Source: Stackebrandtia albiflava (lineage in GTDB: Bacteria; Actinomycetota; Actinomycetes; Mycobacteriales; Micromonosporaceae). Taken from it: a stretch of DNA of 64,000 bases. Of the stretch, positions 18,858 to 27,194 are shown piece by piece (position 1 is the first letter of the stretch; each line of letters begins with the position of its first letter). Below the pieces are notes generated by a model. That model saw nothing but the letters and a program-made list of their open reading frames with translations. It did no database searches and was not told the origin of the DNA. Position numbers and translations under genes: made by a program. The stretch is taken from positions 1,240,001-1,304,000 of the forward strand of contig NZ_VLLL01000006.1 in NCBI RefSeq assembly GCF_007994225.1. The letters run 5' to 3'.

Positions 18858-20069
18858 ATGGCTGTGGAGGTTCACTTCGCCGTTCCGGCGGTTCGGCGTG
18901 CGGTGGTGCGGAACGCCGAGGCGCCGGGGGTCGACGGTTCCAGGGCGGCGGCGGGCTGGTGGTCGGCCCGGCCCGGGCTGGAGTGGCTGCGGGACGGCCT
19001 GTTGGTGTCGCTTCCGCTGGTGGTCGCCGGTGTGGTGACGGCCGCAGTGGGATTCGGGGCCGATCGGTGGTGGCTGCCGGCGGCGGCGTTGTTCCAGTCG
19101 GCGGCGTTGGTGTTGTGCCGGCGGTATCCGCTTCCCGCCCTGGTGGCGGTGGCGGCGTCCGAGGCGGCGCTGGCGTGGACGGGCTGGTCGTTGTTCGTGG
19201 CGGTGCTGGTGGCCGCGATCGGGTTGGGCCGGTGGGGCAGGCGCGGTCAGCGCCGTGCCGGTGCGGTGTTCGGTGTGGCGGTGCCCGCGGTGTTGTCGGT
19301 GGCGGGCGTGGTGGCGGGCATGGTGTCGCCGTGGCGCGCGGTGGTGGTGCAGGCGGTGATCACCGTGGTCGTGGCCGGTTGCTGGTGGGTGAGCCGGTGG
19401 GACGCCCGGCGGCGCGGCAGGCTGGAACGCGCGGAGGCGCGGGCGCGGGAACGGGAGCGCCGGTTGGTGGCCGATCGCGCGGCGGTCCGGGAACGGGAGT
19501 TGTTGGCGGCGGAGCTGCACGACCTGTTGGACGAGGCGGTCGCGGCGATCGTCGCGGACGCGGAGTCGGCCGCCGTGTACAGCGGTGACGACGCGGCGCG
19601 TTCGGCGTTGTGGCGGGTGGCGCGTACCGGTCGGGAGTCGTTGGCGGAGTTGCGCCGGTTGCTGCGGGTGGTGGGGCCGGAGCGGGACGCGGCGTCGGCG
19701 GGCCTGGCGGGTGTGGACCGGTTGGTGGCGCAGGCGCGTGGCGGTGGGCGGCGGGTCCGGTTGCTGCGGTGCGGGAGGTTGCCGGCGGTGCCGGTGGCGG
19801 TGGAGCGGGTGGTGTTCCGGGTCGTGGCGGCCGGGTTGGCGGCGGCGCCGGCGGGGGACGTGTCGGTGTCGGTGACCTGCGTGGGTGACGGGGTGTCGGT
19901 GAGAGTGCGGAGCGGGGACGTGGTGCCACCGGACGACGCCGGTGAGTGGGCGGCGGTGCGGGAGCGGGTGCGGCTGTTGGGTGGCGACTGGGCGTGCGAT
20001 TCCACGGTGGATGGTGTGGTGTTGTCGGTGCTGCTTCCGGTGCGGAGGGTCGCCGCGGTGGCGGGGTGA
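18858..20069 (+). CDS. Orphan sensor-kinase-like membrane protein with degenerate ATPase domain
   Basis: 403 aa. Several hydrophobic segments (about 45-180) are followed by a basic coiled linker and a DesK/NarL-type dimerisation motif AELHDLLDEAVAAIV with the phospho-acceptor position H221. The ATPase domain is degraded: where active kinases have RIxQEALTNAxRHA this reads FRVVAAGLAAAPAGD without the N-box Asn, and no DxGxG motif is visible. RVRLLGGDWACDS resembles the C-terminal strand. No response regulator is adjacent. It is probably signalling-inactive or uses a partner kinase. Confidence 0.6.
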   Translation: MAVEVHFAVPAVRRAVVRNAEAPGVDGSRAAAGWWSARPGLEWLRDGLLVSLPLVVAGVVTAAVGFGADRWWLPAAALFQSAALVLCRRYPLPALVAVAASEAALAWTGWSLFVAVLVAAIGLGRWGRRGQRRAGAVFGVAVPAVLSVAGVVAGMVSPWRAVVVQAVITVVVAGCWWVSRWDARRRGRLERAEARARERERRLVADRAAVRERELLAAELHDLLDEAVAAIVADAESAAVYSGDDAARSALWRVARTGRESLAELRRLLRVVGPERDAASAGLAGVDRLVAQARGGGRRVRLLRCGRLPAVPVAVERVVFRVVAAGLAAAPAGDVSVSVTCVGDGVSVRVRSGDVVPPDDAGEWAAVRERVRLLGGDWACDSTVDGVVLSVLLPVRRVAAVAG

Positions 20070-20131
20070 CGGTGACCTCGCCGGCGGCGTGCCCGCCACC
20101 GGTGACGGGGCCGGGTGTGGAGAATCGAGGC

Positions 20132-20680
20132 GTGGCGTCGTTTCCGGAGTTCAGTACCGCTCGGCTGCGGTTGCGGCCGTTCCTGGCCGGGGACGTGTCG
20201 GCGCGGCACCGGTATCAGGGGTTGCCGGAGGTGAGCCGGTTCCTGTATCGGCCGCCGTTGACGCGGGACCAGGTCGCCGTCTCGGTGTGGGACGGAGTGA
20301 CGCCGCACCGGTTCCGGTGTGACGGGGACCGTCTGTTGTTGGCGGTGGAGGAGCCCGGCGGTGAGGTCGCCGGTGAGGTCGTGTTGACCCTGGTGAACGC
20401 GGCGGCGGGGCAGGGCGAGATCGGTTGGGTGTTCGATCCGGCGTTCGCGGGCAGGGGTTTCGCCACCGAGGCGGCGCGGGGCCTCGCCGGGTGGGGGTTC
20501 TCGCGGGGGCTGCATCGGATCTTCGCGCGCCTGGACGTGCTGAACACGGCGTCGGCGCGGGTGTGTGAGCGGCTGGGGATGCGGCGTGAGGCGCACCTGG
20601 TGGAGAACGACCGCGACGGTGACCGGTGGGGGTCGGAGTACGTGTACGCGTTCCTGGCGCGGGAGTTCGGGGCGGCATAG
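20132..20680 (+). CDS. GNAT acetyltransferase, RimJ/RimL type
   Basis: 182 aa. TARLRLRPFLAGDVSARHRY starts the fold, GEIGWVFDPAFAGRGFATEAA is acetyl-CoA motif A, and ARLDVLNTASARVCERLGM is motif B. This family acetylates N-termini or small amines; the substrate is unknown. GTG start with GGAG about 9 nt upstream. Confidence 0.88.
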   Translation: MASFPEFSTARLRLRPFLAGDVSARHRYQGLPEVSRFLYRPPLTRDQVAVSVWDGVTPHRFRCDGDRLLLAVEEPGGEVAGEVVLTLVNAAAGQGEIGWVFDPAFAGRGFATEAARGLAGWGFSRGLHRIFARLDVLNTASARVCERLGMRREAHLVENDRDGDRWGSEYVYAFLAREFGAA

Positions 20681-20760
20681 CGGCGGCTCCGCCGCGTGCG
20701 TCCCGTGTGGACCAGAGCACGTCGGCCGGATATTCGTTCGCGTCCGGAGGCTGCCGGTCC

Positions 20761-20766
20761 TACAGT
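20761..20766 (+). promoter_or_regulatory. -10 element before the exporter leader ORF
   Basis: TACAGT lies 7 nt before ATG 20774, with a weak -35 (TTCGCG, about 20737-20742) 18 bp further up. The leader ORF would be leaderless. Confidence 0.45.
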
Positions 20767-20773
20767 TGTCGCC

Positions 20774-20803
20774 ATGTCGAGTCCCGAGGCGTCCAGACAC
20801 TAG
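20774..20803 (+). CDS. 9-aa leader peptide (MSSPEASRH)
   Basis: A nine-codon ORF, leaderless or nearly so, in the 350-bp leader of the drug exporter gene. Its TAG stop abuts the 5' arm of a perfect hairpin (20802-20826). Chloramphenicol exporter genes of the cml/cmx group are known to be controlled by short leader peptides of about this length, so a regulatory role is inferred. Confidence 0.5.
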   Translation: MSSPEASRH

Positions 20804-20826
20804 CCACCGGCCGTGTCCCGGTGGCT
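20802..20826 (+). promoter_or_regulatory. Attenuator hairpin in exporter leader
   Basis: A perfect 9-bp stem (AGCCACCGG/CCGGTGGCT), a 7-nt loop, then TTCTC; with the final T of the stem this gives a short T-rich tail. A ribosome stalled on the preceding 9-codon ORF would cover the 5' arm. Possible intrinsic terminator. Confidence 0.55.
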
Positions 20827-20959
20827 TTCTCGGCACCCCGCCGGCGTTCGCCGACGGGTTGATCGCCGTCCACCGTCACGGTCGTCGCCTCGGGCCGACC
20901 GTCGTGTGTGCGTCCACGCCGCATCGGCCGGTTCACCTTCTCCGTTTCCCCGCGTCTCG

Positions 20960-21018
20960 GAGGCCGGCCTCGATCCTCGTTCGACGCGCGGCAGAACAGC
21001 GGGATCGCAGCCGGCCTC
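20960..21018 (+). promoter_or_regulatory. Hairpin next to the exporter ribosome site
   Basis: GAGGCCGGC (20960-20968) can pair with GCCGGCCTC (21010-21018), and GATCC with GGATC lies inside. The 3' arm ends 2 nt before the AGGAGG at 21021-21026. The fold could limit translation. Confidence 0.4.
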
Positions 21019-21033
21019 TCAGGAGGTCTCACC

Positions 21034-22197
21034 GTGCCGGTGACCGTCTATCTGCTCGCCCTGGCCGTGTTCGCCCAGGGAACTTCCGAATTCATGCTCT
21101 CGGGTCTGGGGCCGCGCATCGCCGCCGACCTCGACGTGTCGATCGCGTCGACCGGGTTGCTGACCACCGGGTTCGCCGCCGGGATGGTCGTGGGCGCCCC
21201 GGTCATGGCGGCGTTGGCGGGGCGGTGGCCCCGGCGCGCCGCGTTGACGGCGTTCCTGTCGCTGTTCGTGGTGGCGCACCTGGCCGCCGCCGTCGCCGAC
21301 GACCTGTGGTCGCTGGTGGCGTTGCGCGTGGTGGGTGCGCTCGCCAACGCGGGTTTCCTGGCGGTCGCGTTGACGACGGTGGCCGAGTTGGCGGGTCCGG
21401 CGCGGCAGGGCCGCGCGACGGCGGTCCTGTTGGGCGGGGTCACCACCGCGTGCGTGGCCGGGGTGCCCGCCGGTGCCGTGTTGGCGCAGGAATGGGGGTG
21501 GCGTGCGTCGTTCCTGGCCGTGGCGGTGCTGGCGTCGCCGGTGTTGTGGGCGATCCGCGTCGGGGTTCCGGCGGGCGGCGCGGCGCGTGCGGCGGGCACG
21601 CTGGGACCGGAACTGCGGGCGCTGGCGGACCGGCGTCTGATCGCGGTCCTGGTGTCGGGTGCGGCGGTCAACGGGGCGACGTTCTGCACGTTCACGTACG
21701 TGGCGCCCATGGTCACCGGGGTGTGGTCGTCGCCGGAGTGGTTGACGGCCCCGGTGTTGGCGCTGTTCGGTGCCGGTGCGTTCACCGGGGTGGCGGTGGC
21801 GGGCCGGTTCGCCGACCGGTTCCCGGCCCGGTTGGCCGTCGCCGGCGCGTGGTGGCTGCCGGTGGGCTGGGCGTCGTTGGCGTGGGCCGGTGACCGCCCC
21901 GCCGTGGCGTTGCCGGTGTTGTTCGTCCAGGCCGTCGTGTCGTTCGCGGTGGGTTCGACGTTGATATCACAGACGTTGCACGTCGCCCGGAGTGCCCCGA
22001 CGTTGGCGGGCGGGTACGCGACCGCCGCGTTCAACGTGGGTGCGGCGGTCGGCCCGGCACTGGGTGGCGCGGCCATCGCGGTGTGGCACTCCGTGGCGGT
22101 GGTGCCGTGGACGAGTGCGGGCCTGGCGGTGGTGGCGGTGGTGTCGCTTCCGGTGGCGCGGCGTGCCTTCTCGCGGCCGGGGACGCTGGTGGCGTGA
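21034..22197 (+). CDS. MFS drug exporter, Cmx/CmlR type (probable chloramphenicol efflux)
   Basis: 387 aa with 12 predicted TM helices. LALAVFAQGTSEFMLSGL at the N-terminus is the signature of the Cmx/CmlR chloramphenicol exporters. GMVVGAPVMAALAGRWPRR is the MFS motif A region and GVTTACVAGVPAGAVLAQ resembles antiporter motif C. GTG 21034 is chosen over the far-upstream ATG 20908 because AGGAGG lies 7 nt before it and homology starts there. The 350-bp leader carries a mini-ORF and two hairpins. Confidence 0.88.
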   Translation: MPVTVYLLALAVFAQGTSEFMLSGLGPRIAADLDVSIASTGLLTTGFAAGMVVGAPVMAALAGRWPRRAALTAFLSLFVVAHLAAAVADDLWSLVALRVVGALANAGFLAVALTTVAELAGPARQGRATAVLLGGVTTACVAGVPAGAVLAQEWGWRASFLAVAVLASPVLWAIRVGVPAGGAARAAGTLGPELRALADRRLIAVLVSGAAVNGATFCTFTYVAPMVTGVWSSPEWLTAPVLALFGAGAFTGVAVAGRFADRFPARLAVAGAWWLPVGWASLAWAGDRPAVALPVLFVQAVVSFAVGSTLISQTLHVARSAPTLAGGYATAAFNVGAAVGPALGGAAIAVWHSVAVVPWTSAGLAVVAVVSLPVARRAFSRPGTLVA

Positions 22198-22341
22198 CGC
22201 GGCCGGTGCCGCCGGGGCGTCAAGAGAACGTCAACGTCGCACTCACCGGGGTCAGGGAACCGTCAAGGACGTGGCAGGCGTGGGCCGGGCCGGTCTTGAC
22301 TTGTTCACCGTCCCCTTCCGGCGATCGAGACGAGTTCCCCC

Positions 22342-23733
22342 GTGCCCCTTCCCGCGGCCGCTCCGGTGGGTGCGGCGCGGCGGTTCCGGCCGCCGCGCCG
22401 TGCCGGGTTCCGGCGTCCCCCGGCGCATCCGGTCCGCCGGATCCCGTTGGCGTTCCTCGCGGCGATCGTGGTCGGCGCCGGCCTGTTGGCGACTCCGGCG
22501 GCGCGCACCGACCCGGGCGACTTCGACGTCATGCCGGCGTTGTTCACGGCCGTGTCGGCGGTGTGTGTCACGGGGTTGGCGACGGTCGACACCGCCACGT
22601 ACTGGACCGGTTTCGGGCAGGTCGTGATCCTGGCGTTGATCCAGGCGGGTGGTTTCGGGATCATGACCTTGGCGACGATGGCCGCGTCCGCGGTGGGCGC
22701 CCGCCTGGGGTTGCGTTCCCGGTTGGTGGCGCAGACGGAGTCGCGCAGTACCGGCATCGGCGAGGTGGCGGTCGTGGTGCGGCGGGTGCTGGTGGTGTCG
22801 GTGACCGTGGAGGCCGTGGTGGCGGTGGTCCTGGCCTGCCGGTTCGCCTTCGGTTACGGCTACGACTGGCCGACGGCGTGGTGGCACGGTGTGTTCCATT
22901 CGGTGTCGGCGTTCAACAACGCCGGATTCGCGTTGTACGGCGACAGCCTCACGCGGTTCGCGACCGATCCGTGGGTGACGTTGCCGATCGGTGCCGCGGT
23001 CATCCTGGGGGGCCTGGGTTTCCCGGTGGTGGCGGCGCTGTGGGCGTGGCGGAGGCGGAGCCCGGGGTTGCACGCCCGCATGTCGCTGTGGGGGACGGCG
23101 GTGCTGCTGCTGGTGGGTTTCGTGACGTACCTGGGTTTCGAATGGGACAACCCGGCGACGCTGGGCGGGTTGGCGTGGTGGGACAAGGCCCAGTTGGCGT
23201 GGTTCAGCGGGCTGGTGCCGCGTACCGCCGGGTTCAACGCGCTCCCGGTGGGGGAGTTGACCTCGGAGACGCTGCTGGTGACCGACGTGTTGATGTTGGT
23301 CGGTGGCGCGCCGGCCGGGACGGCGGGCGGCCTCAAGGTCACCACGGTGATGCTGTTGGGCGCCGTGATCTGGTCGGAACTCCGGGGCCGCCCCGACGTG
23401 TCGGTGTTCCGGCGGTCGATCGGCGCGGCGACGCAGCGGCAGGCGTTGACGGTGGTCCTGTCCGGTGTCGCGGTGGTGGGGGTGACGACCTTGGCGCTGT
23501 CGGTGTCGACCCCGTACGACTTCGAGGCGGTGTCGTTCGAGGCGGTGTCGGCGTTCGCGACGGTCGGGTTGTCCACCGGGATCACACCGGAGCTGTCGGC
23601 CGTCGCGCAGGTGGTCCTGATGGTGGCGATGTTCCTGGGGAGGGTGGGGACGGTCGTGGTGGCGACGGCGCTGGTGCTGCGGGCACGGCGCACCCGGTAC
23701 CGGTTCCCCGAGGAGAGCCTGTCGGTGGGTTGA
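22342..23733 (+). CDS. KtrB/TrkH-type potassium transporter subunit
   Basis: A 463-aa membrane channel-like K+ transporter. Four selectivity-filter repeats are visible: SAVCVTGLATV, FNNAGFALY, VPRTAGFNAL and FATVGLSTGI. The QAGGFGIMTL segment is also conserved. The cytosolic RCK gating partner (KtrA/TrkA) is not nearby and must be elsewhere. The N-terminal 35 residues are basic. GTG start; no strong Shine-Dalgarno sequence is seen. Confidence 0.92.
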   Translation: MPLPAAAPVGAARRFRPPRRAGFRRPPAHPVRRIPLAFLAAIVVGAGLLATPAARTDPGDFDVMPALFTAVSAVCVTGLATVDTATYWTGFGQVVILALIQAGGFGIMTLATMAASAVGARLGLRSRLVAQTESRSTGIGEVAVVVRRVLVVSVTVEAVVAVVLACRFAFGYGYDWPTAWWHGVFHSVSAFNNAGFALYGDSLTRFATDPWVTLPIGAAVILGGLGFPVVAALWAWRRRSPGLHARMSLWGTAVLLLVGFVTYLGFEWDNPATLGGLAWWDKAQLAWFSGLVPRTAGFNALPVGELTSETLLVTDVLMLVGGAPAGTAGGLKVTTVMLLGAVIWSELRGRPDVSVFRRSIGAATQRQALTVVLSGVAVVGVTTLALSVSTPYDFEAVSFEAVSAFATVGLSTGITPELSAVAQVVLMVAMFLGRVGTVVVATALVLRARRTRYRFPEESLSVG

Positions 23734-23735
23734 CG

Positions 23736-24062
23736 TCAGTCGGGTAGCCGCCGGGCGGCGGCCGCGACGGCGGCGGCGTGTTCCCGGTCGGTGTCGGCGT
23801 ACCGGGTGGAGAGTGCGACGGCGGTGTCCCGTAGCTCCTGCAGCCGGGCCCGGATCCGGTCCAGTGCCGCCAGGTGGGTGTCGATCCGGTCGTCGAGGAG
23901 CCGCGCGGCGGCGTCGCCGGGGGTGGGCGGCCCGGTGACGGGCCGCGGTTCGGGCCGGTGGCGGGTGATCCCGTCGGCCAACGCGGACGCGGCGGTGCCG
24001 GCGGCCCGGGTGACGATGTCGCGGATCGCGGCCGGGTCGACGTGGAGCCGGTCGGTCGTCAC
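23736..24062 (-). CDS. Small helical protein, unknown
   Basis: A 108-aa alpha-helical, Ala/Arg/Asp-rich protein. A Pro-rich break (PEPRPVTGPPTPG) divides two helical parts; the second half (LAALDRIRARLQELRDTAVAL...YADTDREHAAAVAAAA) resembles the C-terminal helix of ESX-type targets with a YxxxD/E-like spacing. No WXG motif. Its GTG overlaps the stop of the upstream GNAT by 4 bp, so the two are coupled. The link to type VII secretion is speculative. Confidence 0.6.
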   Translation of the reverse strand: MTTDRLHVDPAAIRDIVTRAAGTAASALADGITRHRPEPRPVTGPPTPGDAAARLLDDRIDTHLAALDRIRARLQELRDTAVALSTRYADTDREHAAAVAAAARRLPD

Positions 24063-24616
24063 CGGGACGCCGCCTCCTTCTCCGGTGTGTCGTGCCAGTC
24101 GACGGGGGTGGTGATTCCGGTGGACCAGTCGTGGCGCAGCATCGCGTACCCGACCGAGTCGTGGCGGACGCCGTCGGGCGCGGGCCAGGCGCGGCGGTAG
24201 TGGGCCTCCTTGACGTAGCCGCAGACCGTCAGGACCCGCCGCATCGCCCGGTTGTCCTGCCGAGTGGTGGCCTCCAGCCGGGTCACGGTGGGGAAGTCGG
24301 TGAAGACGCGGCCGGTCAGCCAGGTGACGGCGTCGCGTCCCCGGCCTCGGCCTCGCGCGTTCCGGGTCAGTCGCAGGTCGAACATGGCGGTGTCGTCGGT
24401 CAGGTCGTACAGCCGGATCAGGCCGGTGCGTCCGGCCGGGGTCACCTGCCAGTAGGTGCGGGTCTGCGCGTCGTCGAATCCTCCGGCGTCGAACCGTTCC
24501 CGCAGCCGGGTGGGGTCGGGGCGTCCTCCGGTGTGGAAGGGCCAGTCCTCGCCGGTGAGGAAGTCGACGAGTGCGTCGCCGTCGTCGGTGGTCAGCCGCG
24601 CGTATCGGATGGTCAC
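24059..24616 (-). CDS. GNAT-family acetyltransferase
   Basis: 185 aa. ARLTTDDGDALVDFLTGEDWPFH begins the domain, GLIRLYDLTDDTAMFDLRL gives the central strands, and ARGRGRGRDAVTWL is a basic variant of the acetyl-CoA loop. RLEATTRQDNRAMRRVLTVCGYVKEA is motif B. The GTG start at 24616 is 12 bp from the end of MITE copy 2, so upstream signals may lie in the element. Confidence 0.85.
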   Translation of the reverse strand: MTIRYARLTTDDGDALVDFLTGEDWPFHTGGRPDPTRLRERFDAGGFDDAQTRTYWQVTPAGRTGLIRLYDLTDDTAMFDLRLTRNARGRGRGRDAVTWLTGRVFTDFPTVTRLEATTRQDNRAMRRVLTVCGYVKEAHYRRAWPAPDGVRHDSVGYAMLRHDWSTGITTPVDWHDTPEKEAASR

Positions 24617-24628
24617 GGGGGCACCTTA

Positions 24629-24792
24629 GAGCTCCTGAATCGTCGGCGTCTGATCAGGGAGGGGTGCCTCGGGTGGATGAATGGCAAGGCGGAGGGTCTT
24701 GTGCGTACCGGTGTGGTACGCGGGAGGCCCGACAACGCGGCCGGTCGCCGCCTGAGCGTTCCGAGCCGGACAGTTCGATGATTCAGGAGCTT
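24629..24792 (-). mobile_element. MITE-like element, copy 2 (164 bp, inverted)
   Basis: Same length as the element at 5710-5873 and about 90% identical with no length change. The end near the GNAT gene keeps GAGCTCCTGAATCG with flank TTA (24626-24628). The distal end has decayed to AAGCTCC, and its flank TCA still fits TNA. Relative to the downstream gene it has the same orientation as copy 1, and its end is the same 11 nt from the start codon. Confidence 0.8.
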
Positions 24793-24981
24793 TCAACCGG
24801 CGGTGACGCGGGTGACGACCCGGTTTCGTCCGGGTCCCGTGGCCCGGGCGGAGCCGTGAATTCGCAGTGACGCCGCACCGGAGTGGGAACGTGTGGCCCG
24901 CTGGTGAGGCACAATGCAGGGACCCGTGTGCCGGCCGACCCTCCCGTGCACGCGTCCACCCCGGTAACGCGGAGGCGTCCC

Positions 24982-26217
24982 ATGTCCGGCAATCCCGACC
25001 GCCCCTTGATGCTCGGTGGTCAGCCCATGTACGAGGTCGTGCGGGCGCAGGCCCGTCGGCTCGCGCATCACCTGACCGACATCATCGCGTCGCAGGTCGA
25101 GACGTACCGCCGGATGCCGCAACTGGACCTGCACCGCGACATCGTGGCCATAGTGGAGCAGAACCTGTTGCACCTGGCGGACATGTTCGAGCGGCGCCGG
25201 GCGCCGACCGCCACCGAGATGGAGTCGCTGAGTCAGGCCGCCGGGCGGGGCGCCAGGGACGAGGTGCCGTTGGAGGACATCCTCGCGGCGTACCACCTGG
25301 GCGGGAAGCAGGCGATCAGCATCCTGTTCGCCGACTGCGACCCGGAGGACTACGGCGACGTCGTCGCCGCCTACAACCTGCTGCTGGACTACAACCAGAT
25401 CGTGTCGGCCGTGGTGTGCAACGGGTACAGCGCGGTCAGGGAGTCGATGCGCAGCCAGGAGCAGGACGCCCGGCACTCGGTGGTGACGGCGTTGTTGAAC
25501 GGTCAGCGCCCGGCCGACCCGGCGATGCTGGCGGGGGTGCGGCTCGCCGACCGGTACCTGGTGATGTCGACGGCGGTCGGCAGGCATCCCGACGAGGGCG
25601 CCGACAACTCCTACGGCGTGCACGCCGGGCGCAGCAAACTCGACCGGATCCGGGTGGCCCTGGACGGGTACGGCCCCGAGCCGGTGCTCACGGTGTTGGA
25701 CACCGCGGGCGGCCTGTTGCTGGTCCCGGCCGCCGACCCGGAGCGGGACGAGTCCTCCACGGCGCAGTTGGTGTCGGAGTTGACGGCGGCGGCGGGGGCG
25801 GGGATCTGGGCGGTGGTGGAGCCCGCCGACTCGATCGGGCAGATCGCCGGCGCGGCGCGGCTGACGCAGGAGGTGTTGGCGGTGGTCCAGTCGTTCGGGC
25901 ACGGCCCGGGCGTGTACCGGTTGTCGGACGTGTTGTTGGAGTACCAGTTGACGCGGCCGTCGAAGGCGTTGGACGAGTTGGCGAGGCTGCTGGATCCGTT
26001 GGAGGACAACCCGGATCTGTTGCAGACGTTGCGGGTGTACATCGACTGCAGCCTGGACCGGCGTGCCGCGGCGGCGCGGCTCCACGTCCATCCGAACACC
26101 GTGGACTACCGGTTGCGGCGGGCGGTGCAGTTGACGGGGCTGGATCCGATGGTCCCCGGTCAGTTGCAGCGGATCGGCGCGGCGTTGACCGCGCGGCGGG
26201 CGCAGACGACCGGTTGA
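24982..26217 (+). CDS. PucR-family (CdaR-like) transcriptional regulator
   Basis: 411 aa. An N-terminal helical RsbRD-like region (RLAHHLTDIIASQVETYRRM...EDILAAYHLGGKQA) is followed by a GGDEF-related middle region and a C-terminal PucR helix-turn-helix: LRVYIDCSLDRRAAAARLHV, then HPNTVDYRLRRAVQLTGLD. ATG 24982 has GGAGG 6 nt upstream, so the in-frame ATG at 24883 is rejected. It probably controls nearby or unlinked metabolic genes; no target is evident. Confidence 0.88.
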   Translation: MSGNPDRPLMLGGQPMYEVVRAQARRLAHHLTDIIASQVETYRRMPQLDLHRDIVAIVEQNLLHLADMFERRRAPTATEMESLSQAAGRGARDEVPLEDILAAYHLGGKQAISILFADCDPEDYGDVVAAYNLLLDYNQIVSAVVCNGYSAVRESMRSQEQDARHSVVTALLNGQRPADPAMLAGVRLADRYLVMSTAVGRHPDEGADNSYGVHAGRSKLDRIRVALDGYGPEPVLTVLDTAGGLLLVPAADPERDESSTAQLVSELTAAAGAGIWAVVEPADSIGQIAGAARLTQEVLAVVQSFGHGPGVYRLSDVLLEYQLTRPSKALDELARLLDPLEDNPDLLQTLRVYIDCSLDRRAAAARLHVHPNTVDYRLRRAVQLTGLDPMVPGQLQRIGAALTARRAQTTG

Positions 26218-26553
26218 GCCGGTACGGTGCCGCGCCCCGGCGGCACCCGGCGACCGGTCGTGCGCGTCCGTCTCCGGTACATGATGGCCGGTGGCGTGTG
26301 AGAATGCTTGAGCGCGTGGATTTCCGTGGGATACCGCATGATCGATGGTGGAAAATGTGTGAATGCACGTGCATTTGCACCGGGCGCCCCGGCGGGTGAA
26401 GATCCAACCGGGGGCCTTACCCTGCAAAGGGGAGCGACGACGCTTCCGTCGCCGGATCCGTTCGGCGACACGGGAAGGACCCACCGGCGGCTACCGATGG
26501 GTCCTCGAAGGAGACCCCCCGTACAGATTCCAGTCGACAGAAAGGTCTCGCAC
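26218..26553 (+). promoter_or_regulatory. Structured leader region before a 44-aa peptide
   Basis: This 336-bp stretch is less GC-rich at its start. It holds a perfect 12-bp palindrome ATGCACGTGCAT (26363-26374), hairpins GCGACG/CGTCGC (26434-26452) and GGACCCA/TGGGTCC (26477-26504), and a purine-rich GAAGGAGA just after. It could be an operator plus structured 5' UTR. I could not match it to a known riboswitch. Confidence 0.4.
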
Positions 26554-26688
26554 GTGACGATACAAGGCCACGACGGCCACCGGCCGCACCGCCGTCTACT
26601 TCGGGTACTGTCACATCCCGCGTGGGGCGGCATCGCCGCGCTCGCCGCGGTGATCGCCGCCATGGCGCGGGTCATCGCGATCGGCTGA
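26554..26688 (+). CDS. 44-aa single-TM cationic peptide
   Basis: GTG start with AGAAAGG 7 nt upstream. The N-terminus is His/Arg-rich (HDGHRPHRRLLRVLSH); the C-terminal 20 residues are hydrophobic (GIAALAAVIAAMARVIAIG). It is probably a small membrane protein or the toxin-like part of an unknown unit. The long structured leader argues for regulated expression, but coding status rests only on the start context and composition. Confidence 0.4.
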   Translation: MTIQGHDGHRPHRRLLRVLSHPAWGGIAALAAVIAAMARVIAIG

Positions 26689-26726
26689 CCGTGGGTGCCG
26701 TCCCCGGTCGCGGCGACGGCACCGTC

Positions 26727-27089
26727 TCAATGCCCCGTGGTGATGGGGACGTACTCACCGCAGAAGCGGCACACGCTGCCCCGATCGGGGCCGCCCTTGA
26801 CACACGGACAGTGGACCCGGTGCCGGTGCGCGAAGTCCACCAGGTGGTTCAGTTCGCGCCACCGCGCGTCGATCGACGCCGCCATGGCCTCTGACAGGAG
26901 ATGGTCCGGATCGAGCACGTACTCGTCGTAGGTCCACTCGGCGGGAGCCGGGCAGCGGCCGAACAGCAACCGGTCGGTGCACACCGAACCACCGGGCCGC
27001 CGGGCCGGACCGATCACGACGTCCCGTTCGGTCCGGCCGCACCAGTCACAGGTCCCGACCACCCAGCCGTCCTGGTCGCGTACCGCCAT
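26727..27089 (-). CDS. Small zinc-ribbon-like protein
   Basis: 120 aa with two Cys clusters: CDWCGRTE near residue 15 and CPCVKG...CRFCGEY near the end, probably a split zinc site, separated by an acidic/His-rich helical part (SIDARWRELNHLVDFAHRHR). Family and function are unrecognised. The gene stands alone, with a promoter region shared with the ThrRS leader on the other strand. Confidence 0.6.
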   Translation of the reverse strand: MAVRDQDGWVVGTCDWCGRTERDVVIGPARRPGGSVCTDRLLFGRCPAPAEWTYDEYVLDPDHLLSEAMAASIDARWRELNHLVDFAHRHRVHCPCVKGGPDRGSVCRFCGEYVPITTGH

Positions 27090-27181
27090 GCCACCGTCTT
27101 TACCCGACGCTCACGGCGGTACACGCGCCGATGCCGATTCGTGACCGAGTCGTCGGCGAGTCGCCACCCCGGCTCGTGCGG

Positions 27182-27187
27182 TAGCAT
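27182..27187 (+). promoter_or_regulatory. -10 element before the threonine leader
   Basis: TAGCAT, 7 nt before GTG 27195. Transcription would start at or next to the leader ORF. The -35 is weak. Confidence 0.4.
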
Positions 27188-27194
27188 CGGCGAC

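Noticed and set aside
26400-26550. Known riboswitch (ydaO-like, TPP or fluoride)
   Set aside because: Conserved core motifs of these classes could not be found by eye; only generic hairpins are seen.
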